A stretch of DNA of 64,000 nucleotides from Pseudomonadota bacterium. Its GTDB lineage: Bacteria; Pseudomonadota; Alphaproteobacteria; Rhizobiales; Xanthobacteraceae. Position 1 is the first letter of the stretch, and the number at the start of each line of letters is the position of its first letter. Below, piece by piece: positions 52,474 through 61,819 of this stretch. The DNA lies in contig JAEXYA010000015.1 of the NCBI GenBank assembly GCA_023451825.1, positions 57,548 to 121,547 on the forward strand, read 5' to 3'. The notes beneath the pieces are model-generated. The model made no database searches, was not told the DNA's origin, and saw only the letters and a program-made list of their open reading frames with translations. The translations under genes were made by a program, and so were the position numbers.

Positions 52474-54617
52474 GCGCGGGCGCGGGACCACTCCGCGTAC
52501 CACGCTTCAAACCTGCCGCTGTCGCGTTCACCGCCGTGCCATGCGGCGGTGACGATGCCGTCACCGGCCACCATGAAGACCACGTCGAGACCCGCCGAAC
52601 GGCGCAGGGTCTCGACGGCCTGTTGCGGCGTCTGCGCGATCGGGCCGGCAACGTTGAACGACGTGTTCACCGACAGCTCGACGCCGATATGGCGACCCAG
52701 GGCTTTCAGGTAGGCGTGGGTGAGCGGATCATCCTCAGCACGAACGATTTGAATACGTCCGGTGCCATCCGCATGGATGACAGCTGGGATTTTGTCGCGC
52801 GCATGCGGTTTCGATTGCGCGGTCAGCACCATGTAATTGTAGGCGTTATAGTCGGCGTCCGAAGCGCCTTCCAGCAACTCAAAATATGCCAGCGCAGCCT
52901 CGCGCGTCGCCATCGGCGCCAGCGGGCGGATCGCCTCGCGATATTTGACGCGTTCGTTCAGGCGCTCGCGGGTGCCGGCATCGCAGGGATTGGCAAGGAT
53001 CGAGCGATGGCCCAATGCGCGGGGGCCGGTCTCGGCTGCGCCCTGATAGAGCGCGATGATGCCGTTTTGCGCGACGAGAGTGGCCATCAGGTCGGCGACC
53101 GCGTTGAGGCCGTCCGGAGTCGAGATGTCACCGATGATCCTCGAATTGATGTCATCAGCTTTGAGCACGGTCGCAATGTTTTCCGATGCGGGTGCCTCAC
53201 CGCAATAGAACGCATGCGTCATCGACGCGCCGCGCGGCGCGCCGATGAGATGGGCAAAAATCCAGGCGGCGCCGATCGTAACGCCGGGATCGCCGGGCGT
53301 CGGTGGCATCCACAGATGCAGGCGCACCTTGCGGCCTTGCTCGCGCTCGAACCATGTTTCGTCGAAATGTTCGAGCAATCGCATATTGCCAAGCGCATTC
53401 AGCGCGACGCCGCCAGTGAGCACGACGCGATGCGCGCCAGTTTTGCGTAGCAGGCCGGCGATCACATGGATCATCGCGTCTTCGAATACGAGCTGCGTCG
53501 CGGCAGCCTTGTCGAGGCGAGCCTGCGTGTCCGGGCGATGCTGGATATCCTCGACACGCAGCACGGCGTCGGGATTCCAGAGTTGATCCGGTTTCAGGGG
53601 GGCGCCGAGGATATCGATCAGCGGCTGCTTGTAGGGATTGTCGAATGGGTCGCAATACCAGTTGCCCATGGCGCGGTTCAGCTTGATCTCGCCGTCAGGG
53701 CCGAAGTCCAGCACCTCGCGCAGGCGCGCATAATAGGGATTGCTGGCGCGGTCCATATTTCCCCAGGCGGCAGCGCCCATATAGCGGCCCTCGCTGGAGA
53801 GCCATGTCCAGCCGCCTTGAGTGGAGGAGATCACGCTGTAGAACGCGCCGAGGGAGTCGAAGACGCTGTCGTTGCAGTAGAGTTTCGTGATGGCGCCGTT
53901 CTGCGCCACATAGGTCGAGACCGAACCGAGATCGCCGGTACCGTCGAGTACGGCGATCGCAACGGGCTCATCGTCAGGGAAGGGCGATGCGGCGAACGAG
54001 AACCAGGCATGGTTGTCGTGATGCGGCATCATCATCAGCGGCACGCGGGCGGACAGACCGAACTGCTTGCGCAGCAGTTTTGGTGTCCGCGTCATCTGCT
54101 CGAGACGCTTGGCGTCGAAGCTCACGGAATTCCGCGTGCGCAAGAGTTTCAGGCCTGCGGGAAATTCCTCGACGATGCTCCGTACCAGCGTGCCCGTGAG
54201 ATCAGGATAGTCCCAGCTCGTCAGCCACGCATCGATGTCGCCGACGTCACGTCCCATTACGCGCAACGTGTCGCGCATCGCATCGAGCGCAGCGCGGGGA
54301 TATTGCGTGGTGTGCTTATCGCCGGAGAAGCGCTCTTCCTCATTGTTGACGATCAGGCGCGGGCCATGGGCTTGCGTCACTTCAACCAGCGCGACGCCCG
54401 AATTGTGTGTGCCCGGCAAGCCCAGGCCGGCGAGATACACCGTTTCGCCGCGCGCGAGTTTGGCGCGGAGTTCGCTGATGCGGCGTGTCGTGAAGTGGCT
54501 GTCATTGGCGTGGAATCCCGCCAGCGACATCACCCATGTGGTCAGTCGCCGCGTCGCGCGGAAGCAGAACCGGCCGAGGCGGGGATAGCGGGGACCAATG
54601 CGTCGGGGAGATGTCAC
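52470..54617 (-). CDS. NodU/CmcH-family O-carbamoyltransferase
   Basis: A 715-residue enzyme that makes carbamoyl-adenylate from carbamoyl-phosphate and ATP, then transfers carbamoyl to a hydroxyl group. The N-terminal Kae1-like domain has GLPGTHNSGVALVE, NNEEERFSGDKH, and metal ligands in PHHDNHAWFSF (near 198-208) plus VLDGTGDLGSVS; the C-terminal Sua5-like domain has ETGPRALGHRSILANP and LSVNTSFNVAGPI. In NodU the acceptor is a lipo-chitin signal, in CmcH an antibiotic, in others a polysaccharide sugar. No nod or antibiotic genes are nearby, so acceptor unknown. GTG 54617 is used with GAGG upstream; ATG 54530 is possible. Confidence 0.92.
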   Translation of the reverse strand: MTSPRRIGPRYPRLGRFCFRATRRLTTWVMSLAGFHANDSHFTTRRISELRAKLARGETVYLAGLGLPGTHNSGVALVEVTQAHGPRLIVNNEEERFSGDKHTTQYPRAALDAMRDTLRVMGRDVGDIDAWLTSWDYPDLTGTLVRSIVEEFPAGLKLLRTRNSVSFDAKRLEQMTRTPKLLRKQFGLSARVPLMMMPHHDNHAWFSFAASPFPDDEPVAIAVLDGTGDLGSVSTYVAQNGAITKLYCNDSVFDSLGAFYSVISSTQGGWTWLSSEGRYMGAAAWGNMDRASNPYYARLREVLDFGPDGEIKLNRAMGNWYCDPFDNPYKQPLIDILGAPLKPDQLWNPDAVLRVEDIQHRPDTQARLDKAAATQLVFEDAMIHVIAGLLRKTGAHRVVLTGGVALNALGNMRLLEHFDETWFEREQGRKVRLHLWMPPTPGDPGVTIGAAWIFAHLIGAPRGASMTHAFYCGEAPASENIATVLKADDINSRIIGDISTPDGLNAVADLMATLVAQNGIIALYQGAAETGPRALGHRSILANPCDAGTRERLNERVKYREAIRPLAPMATREAALAYFELLEGASDADYNAYNYMVLTAQSKPHARDKIPAVIHADGTGRIQIVRAEDDPLTHAYLKALGRHIGVELSVNTSFNVAGPIAQTPQQAVETLRRSAGLDVVFMVAGDGIVTAAWHGGERDSGRFEAWYAEWSRARA

Positions 54618-54688
54618 GCGGCGACCTCGATGGATTTCGATGTCGCTTCAATCACATTGCGGGCCGGGAGGGCAACAATGCCGCTGTC

Positions 54689-56065
54689 TCAGCTGGCGCT
54701 GAGGCGCACGCCGGCACGGAGAAACTTCTGCGGATCGACCGCTTCGCCATCGATGCGGGTTTCATAGTGCAGATGCGGGCCGGTGGAGCGGCCGGTGGAG
54801 CCGACCTGGCCGATCACCTGGCCGATTTTGATGCTGTCGCCGACCTTCACCCCAATCACTGACATATGGCCGTAGCGGGTCGAGAGGCCATTGCCGTGGT
54901 CGATCTCGACCATCTTGCCATAGCCGCCGGCATAGGCCGCCGAGACGACGCGGCCATTGGCAGTGGCGCGGATGGGATCGCCGGTGGAGCCGCGGAAATC
55001 CAGGCCGGCATGCATCGCCGGGCGGCCAAGGAAGGGATCGGTGCGGACACCGAAACCGGAGCTGAATTCGACAGTGCCGACAACTGGCTTGCGATAGGGC
55101 ACCTGCGCCATGGTGCGGTTCAGCTTGTCCATCTGCGCGCGCGTCATGTGCAGGCGATACAGCTGGCGCTCGAACGGGTCGGCATTGGCCGACAGTTTAA
55201 CGGGGATATACGGCCCACCCATGCCGGCGCGTGGTGCGGCAGCTTCCAGCTTGGCCATGTTGAGGCCGAGATCGGCGATGGCGCCGCGCATACGGCGGAC
55301 CTTGGAATCCATGCCTTCTTCGGCCGAGCTGAGCGCGGCGAGCTGCTTGCTTTCGACGCGGTCGAGCGAGGCCTGCAGGCGGTCGATGACATTGTCCGCG
55401 CCGCCGAGCCTGGCGACCTGGGTCTGCGGCGGCGCTGCCAGGACCGGGGCGCGCGATTCCAGCCGGGCTTCGCGATCCGGCGGCACCACGAAGGTCACGG
55501 TGTCGCTCACGGACGCTGTTTTGGGAAGCGATGGCGTTTCCAGCGATGCGCCGCGGCCGGGCGCCTTGGTCGGGGGAATCGAGCCGGTCACTGAAAGGTC
55601 AGGTACGTTACCAAGCGCGCTGGCGCGGGATTCCAGCTGGTTCTGGCGGCGCAGGACCTGTTCGAGCTTTTTGTCGAACTGTTCCTGATCGAGCATCTGA
55701 CGCGAGGTGGTGCGGTCGATCTTCGCGCGCAACTCGGCGATGCGGTCTTCATAGGCATATTGCATATCGGCCTGACGCGCGATCAGCTTGGTCAGCACGT
55801 CGTCTCGAAATGCGAAATAGGTGGCGGTTGCCGCAGACCAGGCACCGAGCACGGTCACGGTGCCGACCACGATCCAAAACACCACCGGCCCGATGCGCAC
55901 CTGCTTGCCGCGATGTGCGATCGTGTAGTCGCTTTGCCGGGCGGCCATCGCAGCCGACTTGGCAGCCGGCGGCTTGGCGGTGGCGACGCGGCGCGGCTGG
56001 GGGCGTCCGTGGTCGTGAGCGTGGTGCTGAGGGTACTCGGCGTAATGGACAGGGCGGTTCGACAT
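54689..56065 (-). CDS. M23 (LytM-type) peptidase with transmembrane anchor and coiled coil
   Basis: A 458-residue inner-membrane protein facing the periplasm. A cytoplasmic His/Pro/Arg-rich N-terminus precedes TM (about 62-85). A coiled coil (about 95-150) and a Pro/Ser-rich linker lead to the M23 domain (about 330-450), with zinc ligands in PAMHAGLDF and in GPHLHYETRI, so it looks catalytically competent. ATG 56065 has GGGAG upstream; the frame opens at 56095. Such proteins cut peptide crosslinks or activate amidases; AmiC at 43.6 kb is a possible partner. Confidence 0.9.
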   Translation of the reverse strand: MSNRPVHYAEYPQHHAHDHGRPQPRRVATAKPPAAKSAAMAARQSDYTIAHRGKQVRIGPVVFWIVVGTVTVLGAWSAATATYFAFRDDVLTKLIARQADMQYAYEDRIAELRAKIDRTTSRQMLDQEQFDKKLEQVLRRQNQLESRASALGNVPDLSVTGSIPPTKAPGRGASLETPSLPKTASVSDTVTFVVPPDREARLESRAPVLAAPPQTQVARLGGADNVIDRLQASLDRVESKQLAALSSAEEGMDSKVRRMRGAIADLGLNMAKLEAAAPRAGMGGPYIPVKLSANADPFERQLYRLHMTRAQMDKLNRTMAQVPYRKPVVGTVEFSSGFGVRTDPFLGRPAMHAGLDFRGSTGDPIRATANGRVVSAAYAGGYGKMVEIDHGNGLSTRYGHMSVIGVKVGDSIKIGQVIGQVGSTGRSTGPHLHYETRIDGEAVDPQKFLRAGVRLSAS

Positions 56066-56176
56066 CAGCACTCCCGGGCCTGCCGGGAGACTCATCGGCG
56101 GGCTGAACTAACGGGAGGGATTTGAGCCGGGCATGGTTAATTCCAGCTAAATGACATCCATCAATTTGAATATGGG

Positions 56177-56668
56177 TTAATGCCGCAGGGCTTCGGCCAG
56201 CACGGCGTCGGCATGGCCATCGACCTTCACATTGCGCCATGCCTTGATGACCTTGCCGTCCTTGCCGATCAGCACCGTCGAGCGAAGAACGCCTTCGAAG
56301 ACTTTGCCATACAACTTCTTTTCGCCCCAGGCGCCATAGGCGGCGAGCATGGTTTGCGTTGCGTCCGAGAGCAGCGGCATACCGAGCTCATATTTGTCAC
56401 GAAACTTCTCCTGAGCCTTCAGCGGATCGGCGGAGACGCCGAGAACGGCAGTGTCGGCCGCCTTGAAGTCGGAAGCGAGGCGGTTGAAGTCGATCGCTTC
56501 TTTGGTGCAGCCCGGCGTGTTGGCACGTGGATAGAAGAAGATCACGAGCTTGCGGCCGGCATAGTCGGATAGCGACACCGTCGCGCCGCCATCGCGCGGC
56601 AGTTTGAAGGCGGGTGCCTTCCTGCCCTCGATCGGGTCGGCTGTCGTCGTCTGAGCTGTCTTGGCCAT
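56177..56668 (-). CDS. bcp: Peroxiredoxin of the Bcp/PrxQ family
   Basis: A 163-residue thiol peroxidase. The peroxidatic Cys is in RANTPGCTKEAIDF, preceded by FFYPR; Thr and Arg of the active site are present. Bcp enzymes usually carry a resolving Cys five residues after the first (GCTxEAC), but here that position is Ile, and no second cysteine is visible in the protein, so it should work as a 1-Cys peroxiredoxin. AAGGAACG precedes ATG. Confidence 0.93.
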   Translation of the reverse strand: MAKTAQTTTADPIEGRKAPAFKLPRDGGATVSLSDYAGRKLVIFFYPRANTPGCTKEAIDFNRLASDFKAADTAVLGVSADPLKAQEKFRDKYELGMPLLSDATQTMLAAYGAWGEKKLYGKVFEGVLRSTVLIGKDGKVIKAWRNVKVDGHADAVLAEALRH

Positions 56669-57172
56669 GGCCGTTCCTTCGTCATCGGCATTTCGTCAAG
56701 CCGTCTTATCCGAGGCGCGAGGACGGCTCCATGGCCGAAATCCGGAGGGTGTGAATTCGGCGAGGCCGATGGCCGCAGCAAGGCGCGATCCAACGCGAGA
56801 AAACCCGGTGCGCGGCAGGTCATCCCGCCAGCGCGGTTTCGAAGGATTCTTGCGCAATTTCTTGCACATACGCCTTCCTTTCGTCGCTTTCGGACGGTCA
56901 CTGTGATTGGATTGCGGGCGTGCTTCGAGGCACCACCGGGGCGGTGGCGCGGTGCAAAATCACTGGCCCCACTGTATGGTGACTGAAGGATTCGAGACGG
57001 ACACGTTGCCCGCGCCGATTGGTGTTGCGGCGACCAAGACGAGTTATAGTTCAAATCCGGGATTGGCAGTTTTGCCGGCAGTTGGGCGTTCGGCACAGAT
57101 CGATGCGAACTGTCGGTGGCAATCGGTCTCGCCATCAGCGCCACCCCTTAAGAGGCCCGGCACCTAGAGGAC
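56669..57172. other. 504-bp intergenic region between bcp and the AsmA-like gene, nothing recognised
   Basis: No plausible coding frame, no REP and no hairpin with a T-tract. It holds the divergent promoters. A T-arm-like motif (GTTCAAATCC, about 57050) is present but the rest of a tRNA cloverleaf is not. Confidence 0.6.
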
Positions 57173-60100
57173 ATGGCAAAAAACAAGCCACCCGCAGCGC
57201 CTCGTCCGCGCGCCGATGACCGGTCCATGCAGTGGGACGATTCCGATTGGGATCGTCAGCACTATGCGGCCGGCCATGATCGCGCGCGTAAACTGCTGTC
57301 GCGCAAACCCTCGAAATGGGATCGGTTCCGGTCGTTCGGCGGCAATCATACCGGCGGACGTTGGTTCAAGCGCGTGGTCACCGTCTTCGGTGGCCTTTTC
57401 ATCGTCTTTGCGATCTGCTTCGCGGTGCTGTGGTGGCGGCTGGGCGCGGGCCCGATCAACTTTGACGTTGCGACCCCTTGGCTGGCTGATGCGATCCAGG
57501 ACAATATCGGCGAGGGGAATACCGTCGAGATCGGCGGTACCCAGATCGAACGTGCGGGCCGAATCCGCATGGCGGTGCGCATTCGTGACATCGTCGTCCG
57601 CGATCGGGATCGTGCCGTCATCGCTAGCGCGCCGAAGGCGGAGGTCAAAGTTTCCGTCGCGGCTCTGCTGATGGGGCGGATGCGGGCAGAGAGTCTCAAT
57701 CTCGTCGATGTCGCTCTGGCCGTACGCATCACGCCCGATGGCCAGGTCACCGTCTCCACCGGAAATAACGAACGGCCAATAGCCACAGGCGTCGCATCGC
57801 CGCGCGTGCCCGGCTCGTGGTTAGGGCCGGCGAAGCAGCCGGAACTCACATTCCCGCGACAGCCGCAGCCGCCCGTTGTGCAGGTGCAGCCACCCCCGAG
57901 CGCGGCGCCCGCTCAAGCCGATGCGCCGTCGGGTATTCTGGCCGGTCTCGACTGGCTGGATACGCTGACCCTGTCGGGACTCGATGGACAGAACCTCAAC
58001 GAAGTCGGTCTCAAGAACGGCCGTCTGGTCGTCGATGATCAGCAGCGAGGCAACAAATGGGAGTTCAACAACATCTCCCTGAGCCTTCGGCGTCCAAGCG
58101 GAGGCGGTGTGGCGCTTACGGTGGGCGAGGGGGGCAACGCCCCATGGTCGCTCGGCGTCAATATCGGCGCGCCCACCAATGGGGTCCGTTCGATCGACCT
58201 CAAAGCGGAGCATGTCTCGACCAAAAACATTCTGCTCGCGCTGCGGATGAAGGATCTCACCTATAGCGCAGACATTCCGCTGACAGGCGAACTCAAGGGC
58301 GAAATCGGTCGCGACGGCGTGCCGACCTATCTGCGCGGCAAACTGACGGCGGGCGCCGGCGATATCGTCGATAACGATACGCCTGACTATCCGATGCCCA
58401 TCGACAGCGCGGAGATCAATTTTGAATGGGATTCCGGACGCCGCGTTTTGCTGGCGCCGTTCAAGGTGATTTCCGGTGTGAACCGCGTTACGCTGCTCGC
58501 CCATGTGGAACCGCCAAACGGCACCTCCAATGCCTGGCAGGCGGGTCTCAGTGGCGGCACCATCGTGCTCGGCCCCCGAAACGCCAATGAGCAGCCGCTG
58601 ATCTTCAACAATATCTCAATCCGGGCCAAGTTCGATCCGGACAACCGGCTGGTGTCACTGACCCAAGCCAATATCAGCAATGGCGAACTTGGCGTCGCCG
58701 GCACGGGCAGCGTCGATTATTCCGGCGAACCGCGCATGAAGCTTGGTTTCGCCGGTACGCCCATGAATGCGTCGGCGCTCAAGCGCATGTGGCCGATCCT
58801 GATCGTGCCGGAAGTGCGCGAATGGGTGATCGAGCGCATCGAGGCCGGCAACCTGCAGCGCATCGAGATCGGGGTGAATTCGCCGACCAAAAACCTGACG
58901 CGTCGAGGCCCGCCGATCCCGGACGATGGGTTGAATGTCGCGATCATCGCCAATGACGTCTCGCTGCGTCCGGTGGATGGTTTGCCGGTCGTGCATGACG
59001 GCGATCTGCGCGCGCGCATCACGGGCCGCACCGCGACGGTGACCATCAGCCAGGCCAATGTCGATACGCCGGGCGGCCGCAAGGTCAATCTCAGCGACAT
59101 CGTGTTCGAAGTGCCGGACATGGCGCCGAAACCGTCGCCGTCAAAAATTCGTTTCAAGCTCGAAGGTCCGGCGCCAGGTGTCGTGGAGGTGCTGAATTCC
59201 GATCGCCTGAGCGAAGCCTCCGGTAACATGCTCGATCCGAATGCCATCAAGGGCAATGTGACGGCCCAGGTCGCCATGGGCATGCCGATCCAGCACGAAC
59301 TGACCAAGGCCGACACGACCTACAACGTGACTGCCGACCTCAAGGATTTCTCCGCCGACAAGCTGGTGATGAACCAGAAGGTCGAGGCCAATGTCCTGAA
59401 GATCGCGGCTAGCAATCAGGGCTATCAGGTCCGCGGCGACATCAAGATCAACGGCCAAACCGGGCAGCTCGATTATCGCAAGCCGACCGATGGCGATGCC
59501 GAGGTGCGGCTCAGCGCGACTCTCGACGATGCGAGCCGTACACGCATGGGCGTGGATCTCGGCTCCGCCGTCGTCGGTGCAGTGCCATTGAAACTGAACG
59601 GCAAGATCGGCAGCGGCGACCGCGATAGCAAGTTCAATATCGAAGCCGATCTCACCCCGCTGAAACTGGACAACCTGTTGCCGGGCTGGGCCAAGGTCGC
59701 CGGCAAGTCGGCGAAAGCTTCCTTCAACGTGGTGAAGAAGGGCGATAGCACGCGCCTCGAAGACATCACCGTGGATGGTGCCGGGGCATCGATCAAGGGA
59801 TCGGTCGAACTCGATCAGAACGGCGATCTGGTCAATGTCAATTTCCCGACCTATTCGCCATCTGAGGGCGACAAGACCTCGATCAAGGCCGAGCGTGGCA
59901 ATGATGGTGTGCTCAAGGTCACCATGCGCGGCGATGTGTTCGACGGCCGGGGTTTCCTGAAGGGCGCGATGTCGGGCGGCAAGGAGCCGGACGCCAAGAG
60001 CAAAGCCAAGGCGGTTGACTTCGATATCGACGTGAAGCTCGGCGCGGTCGCCGGTTTCTACGGAGAAGCCGTGCGCAGTGTCGATGCAAAGGTCTCGCGT

Positions 60101-60823
60101 CGCAACGGCACGATCTCGAAATTCGCGCTGACCGGAAAGCTCGGCCGCGACACGCCGCTCACCGGCGACATGCGCGGCAAGGCGCAAGGCGCGGGGCGGG
60201 ATGTGATCTTCATCGAGACCAACGACGCCGGCGCTTTCCTCCGCGTCACCGACACCTATTCAAAAATGTTCGGCGGCCAGCTTGCTCTCGCGATGGACGC
60301 GCCATCCACGGACACCCGTCCGAAGGAGGGCCTGATCAACGTGCGCAACTTCACCGTGAAGGGCGAGGCATCGCTTGAGCGCGTTGCTGCGTCCGGCGGC
60401 CCGCCCGGCGCGCAGAACAGCGGCATATCATTCACGCGTCTTCGTGCAGAGTTTGTCCGGCAGAATGGTTTCATGACCGTGCGCGAAGGTCTCGTGCAAG
60501 GGCCATCAGTCGGTGCGACCATCGAGGGGAATATCGACTACAACGCCAATCAGGTGCGTATGAGCGGCACCTTCGTGCCGATGTATGGCCTTAACAACAT
60601 GTTCGGCCAGATTCCGGTGGTGGGTCTGTTCTTGGGCGGCGGTAGCAATGAAGGTCTTTTCGGCGTGACCTATGAAGTGGTCGGCACGCCCGGCGCGCCT
60701 GTGCTGCGCGTCAATCCGCTCTCAGCCATCGCGCCTGGCATCACACGGAAAATCTTCGACTTCAGCACCGGCAAGCAGAACAATGCCGTCGAGTTTCCGA
60801 ACCAGAATAACAATAGCAATTGA
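57173..60823 (+). CDS. AsmA/DUF3971-type giant envelope protein (YhdP-like)
   Basis: A 1216-residue protein with one transmembrane helix (about 66-92, VVTVFGGLFIVFAICFAVLW) and a huge periplasmic part of beta-strand repeats. DUF3971 (around 290-600) and an AsmA-like C-terminal region (about 950-1190) are evident; the end has MSGTFVPMYGLNNMFGQIPVVG, split here as MSGTFVPMYG and NMFGQIPVVG, the typical closing motif. Relatives such as YhdP/TamB form hydrophobic grooves that carry phospholipid between membranes. GAGGAC precedes ATG 57173. A Pro-rich stretch around 220-250 is likely disordered. Confidence 0.88.
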   Translation: MAKNKPPAAPRPRADDRSMQWDDSDWDRQHYAAGHDRARKLLSRKPSKWDRFRSFGGNHTGGRWFKRVVTVFGGLFIVFAICFAVLWWRLGAGPINFDVATPWLADAIQDNIGEGNTVEIGGTQIERAGRIRMAVRIRDIVVRDRDRAVIASAPKAEVKVSVAALLMGRMRAESLNLVDVALAVRITPDGQVTVSTGNNERPIATGVASPRVPGSWLGPAKQPELTFPRQPQPPVVQVQPPPSAAPAQADAPSGILAGLDWLDTLTLSGLDGQNLNEVGLKNGRLVVDDQQRGNKWEFNNISLSLRRPSGGGVALTVGEGGNAPWSLGVNIGAPTNGVRSIDLKAEHVSTKNILLALRMKDLTYSADIPLTGELKGEIGRDGVPTYLRGKLTAGAGDIVDNDTPDYPMPIDSAEINFEWDSGRRVLLAPFKVISGVNRVTLLAHVEPPNGTSNAWQAGLSGGTIVLGPRNANEQPLIFNNISIRAKFDPDNRLVSLTQANISNGELGVAGTGSVDYSGEPRMKLGFAGTPMNASALKRMWPILIVPEVREWVIERIEAGNLQRIEIGVNSPTKNLTRRGPPIPDDGLNVAIIANDVSLRPVDGLPVVHDGDLRARITGRTATVTISQANVDTPGGRKVNLSDIVFEVPDMAPKPSPSKIRFKLEGPAPGVVEVLNSDRLSEASGNMLDPNAIKGNVTAQVAMGMPIQHELTKADTTYNVTADLKDFSADKLVMNQKVEANVLKIAASNQGYQVRGDIKINGQTGQLDYRKPTDGDAEVRLSATLDDASRTRMGVDLGSAVVGAVPLKLNGKIGSGDRDSKFNIEADLTPLKLDNLLPGWAKVAGKSAKASFNVVKKGDSTRLEDITVDGAGASIKGSVELDQNGDLVNVNFPTYSPSEGDKTSIKAERGNDGVLKVTMRGDVFDGRGFLKGAMSGGKEPDAKSKAKAVDFDIDVKLGAVAGFYGEAVRSVDAKVSRRNGTISKFALTGKLGRDTPLTGDMRGKAQGAGRDVIFIETNDAGAFLRVTDTYSKMFGGQLALAMDAPSTDTRPKEGLINVRNFTVKGEASLERVAASGGPPGAQNSGISFTRLRAEFVRQNGFMTVREGLVQGPSVGATIEGNIDYNANQVRMSGTFVPMYGLNNMFGQIPVVGLFLGGGSNEGLFGVTYEVVGTPGAPVLRVNPLSAIAPGITRKIFDFSTGKQNNAVEFPNQNNNSN

Positions 60824-60845
60824 TCGCTCAAAAACGCCGGACGGT

Positions 60846-61598
60846 TCAAGCCGACTGGATGTTTGACGTCTCGGAGCGGAAGCGCTCGACGCAGGCAATG
60901 ATCGTCGCCGCTGTCTCGGGCCGCCGGTTCAGGCATCGCGAGGTCGGCCCTGCGACCACCAACGAGAGCCGTCGATGACTGATCGGCAACGGCAGCGCGA
61001 CGCCCGCGAGATCTGCAATATATTCCGACGAACTCTGGTGATAGCCGCGCGCGGTGGCATCCGCGAGGGCCTGCTCGATCGCTTCGACTGAGTCGGGCGT
61101 CGTGTCCGAAAACGGCTCGAACTTGATCTTGCGATAGATCGCGCGGCGTTCTTCCGGCGTCTGTTGCGCGAGGATGGCGCGGCCGACCGAGCTTGCATGA
61201 ACGGGAACGCGGTCGCCGATCTGTGCGAAGTAGCGAACCGAATGCGAGCACTCGACCACGTCGAGAAAGATGGCGTTGGTCCCGGCCAGTGCGGCAATCG
61301 CCGTGGTCTCGCCGGTCTTGTCGGCGATCTCCAGCAGTAGCGCATGGACCGCATCCGGGAGAGGCTCTGCCTCGGCGACGGTTCGGGCGAGGGTGAGCCA
61401 GCGCGGGCTGGGATAGTAGCCGTTGCGCGCGCGGGGTTCGTAGAGCCAGCCCTTGTCGGCGATGGTGCCCACCAGGTTGAACGTGCTGGAGCGTGGCCAG
61501 CCGAGATCATCGGAGATCTCGGCAAGCGTCGCCGGCCGCTTGCGGCGGGCAAAATATTCCATCAACTCCAAGACGTTGGCCGCTTGCCTGACCAGCAT
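60846..61598 (-). CDS. IclR-family transcriptional regulator
   Basis: A 250-residue regulator. N-terminal winged helix (about 1-65: VLELMEYFARRKRPATLAEISDDLGWPRS in pieces) and an effector-binding IclR domain (about 75-250) with VPVHASSVGRAILA and GVALPLPI. It is divergent from the binding-protein gene (222 bp apart) and is its likely regulator. A perfect TTATGAATTCATAA palindrome overlaps the candidate -10 of the target gene. The effector is probably the bound substrate or a breakdown product. Confidence 0.92.
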   Translation of the reverse strand: MLVRQAANVLELMEYFARRKRPATLAEISDDLGWPRSSTFNLVGTIADKGWLYEPRARNGYYPSPRWLTLARTVAEAEPLPDAVHALLLEIADKTGETTAIAALAGTNAIFLDVVECSHSVRYFAQIGDRVPVHASSVGRAILAQQTPEERRAIYRKIKFEPFSDTTPDSVEAIEQALADATARGYHQSSSEYIADLAGVALPLPISHRRLSLVVAGPTSRCLNRRPETAATIIACVERFRSETSNIQSA

Positions 61599-61709
61599 TG
61601 ATTTCGCTCTTCCTCTCGCGACCGCTGCCGGGACAGCGTCTCCGCACGTTCTGGTGGCTGCCTTATCGCCAATCGGGGATGGAAACCATCCAGAGCGGCG
61701 CCTGCAGTC

Positions 61710-61738
61710 TTGACATCCAATTCATGTATAGGTCTTAT
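61710..61738 (+). promoter_or_regulatory. Sigma-70-type promoter for the binding-protein gene
   Basis: TTGACA (61710-61715), 17 bp, TCTTAT (61733-61738). The -35 is perfect; the -10 matches 4 of 6. Confidence 0.55.
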
Positions 61739-61748
61739 GAATTCATAA
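61721..61748. promoter_or_regulatory. Candidate IclR operator
   Basis: Three half-sites: TTCAT (61721-61725), ATGAA (61737-61741) and TTCAT (61742-61746). The last two form the perfect palindrome TTATGAATTCATAA (61735-61748), covering the -10. Position predicts repression. Confidence 0.6.
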
Positions 61749-61819
61749 ACAAGAATTTTCGTGCAGCGCCAAATGCCCGCCGGGCTTTACCGCTACCGAT
61801 TTGGGTCAGGGGAGGAAAC

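Noticed and set aside
52470..54617. Part of a nodulation gene cluster
   Set aside because: Only the carbamoyltransferase resembles a Nod protein; there are no nodABC, nod boxes or other symbiosis genes in the window.
57030..57080. tRNA-like T-arm (GTTCAAATCC)
   Set aside because: The flanking bases do not pair as a T-stem, and acceptor, D and anticodon arms are missing.
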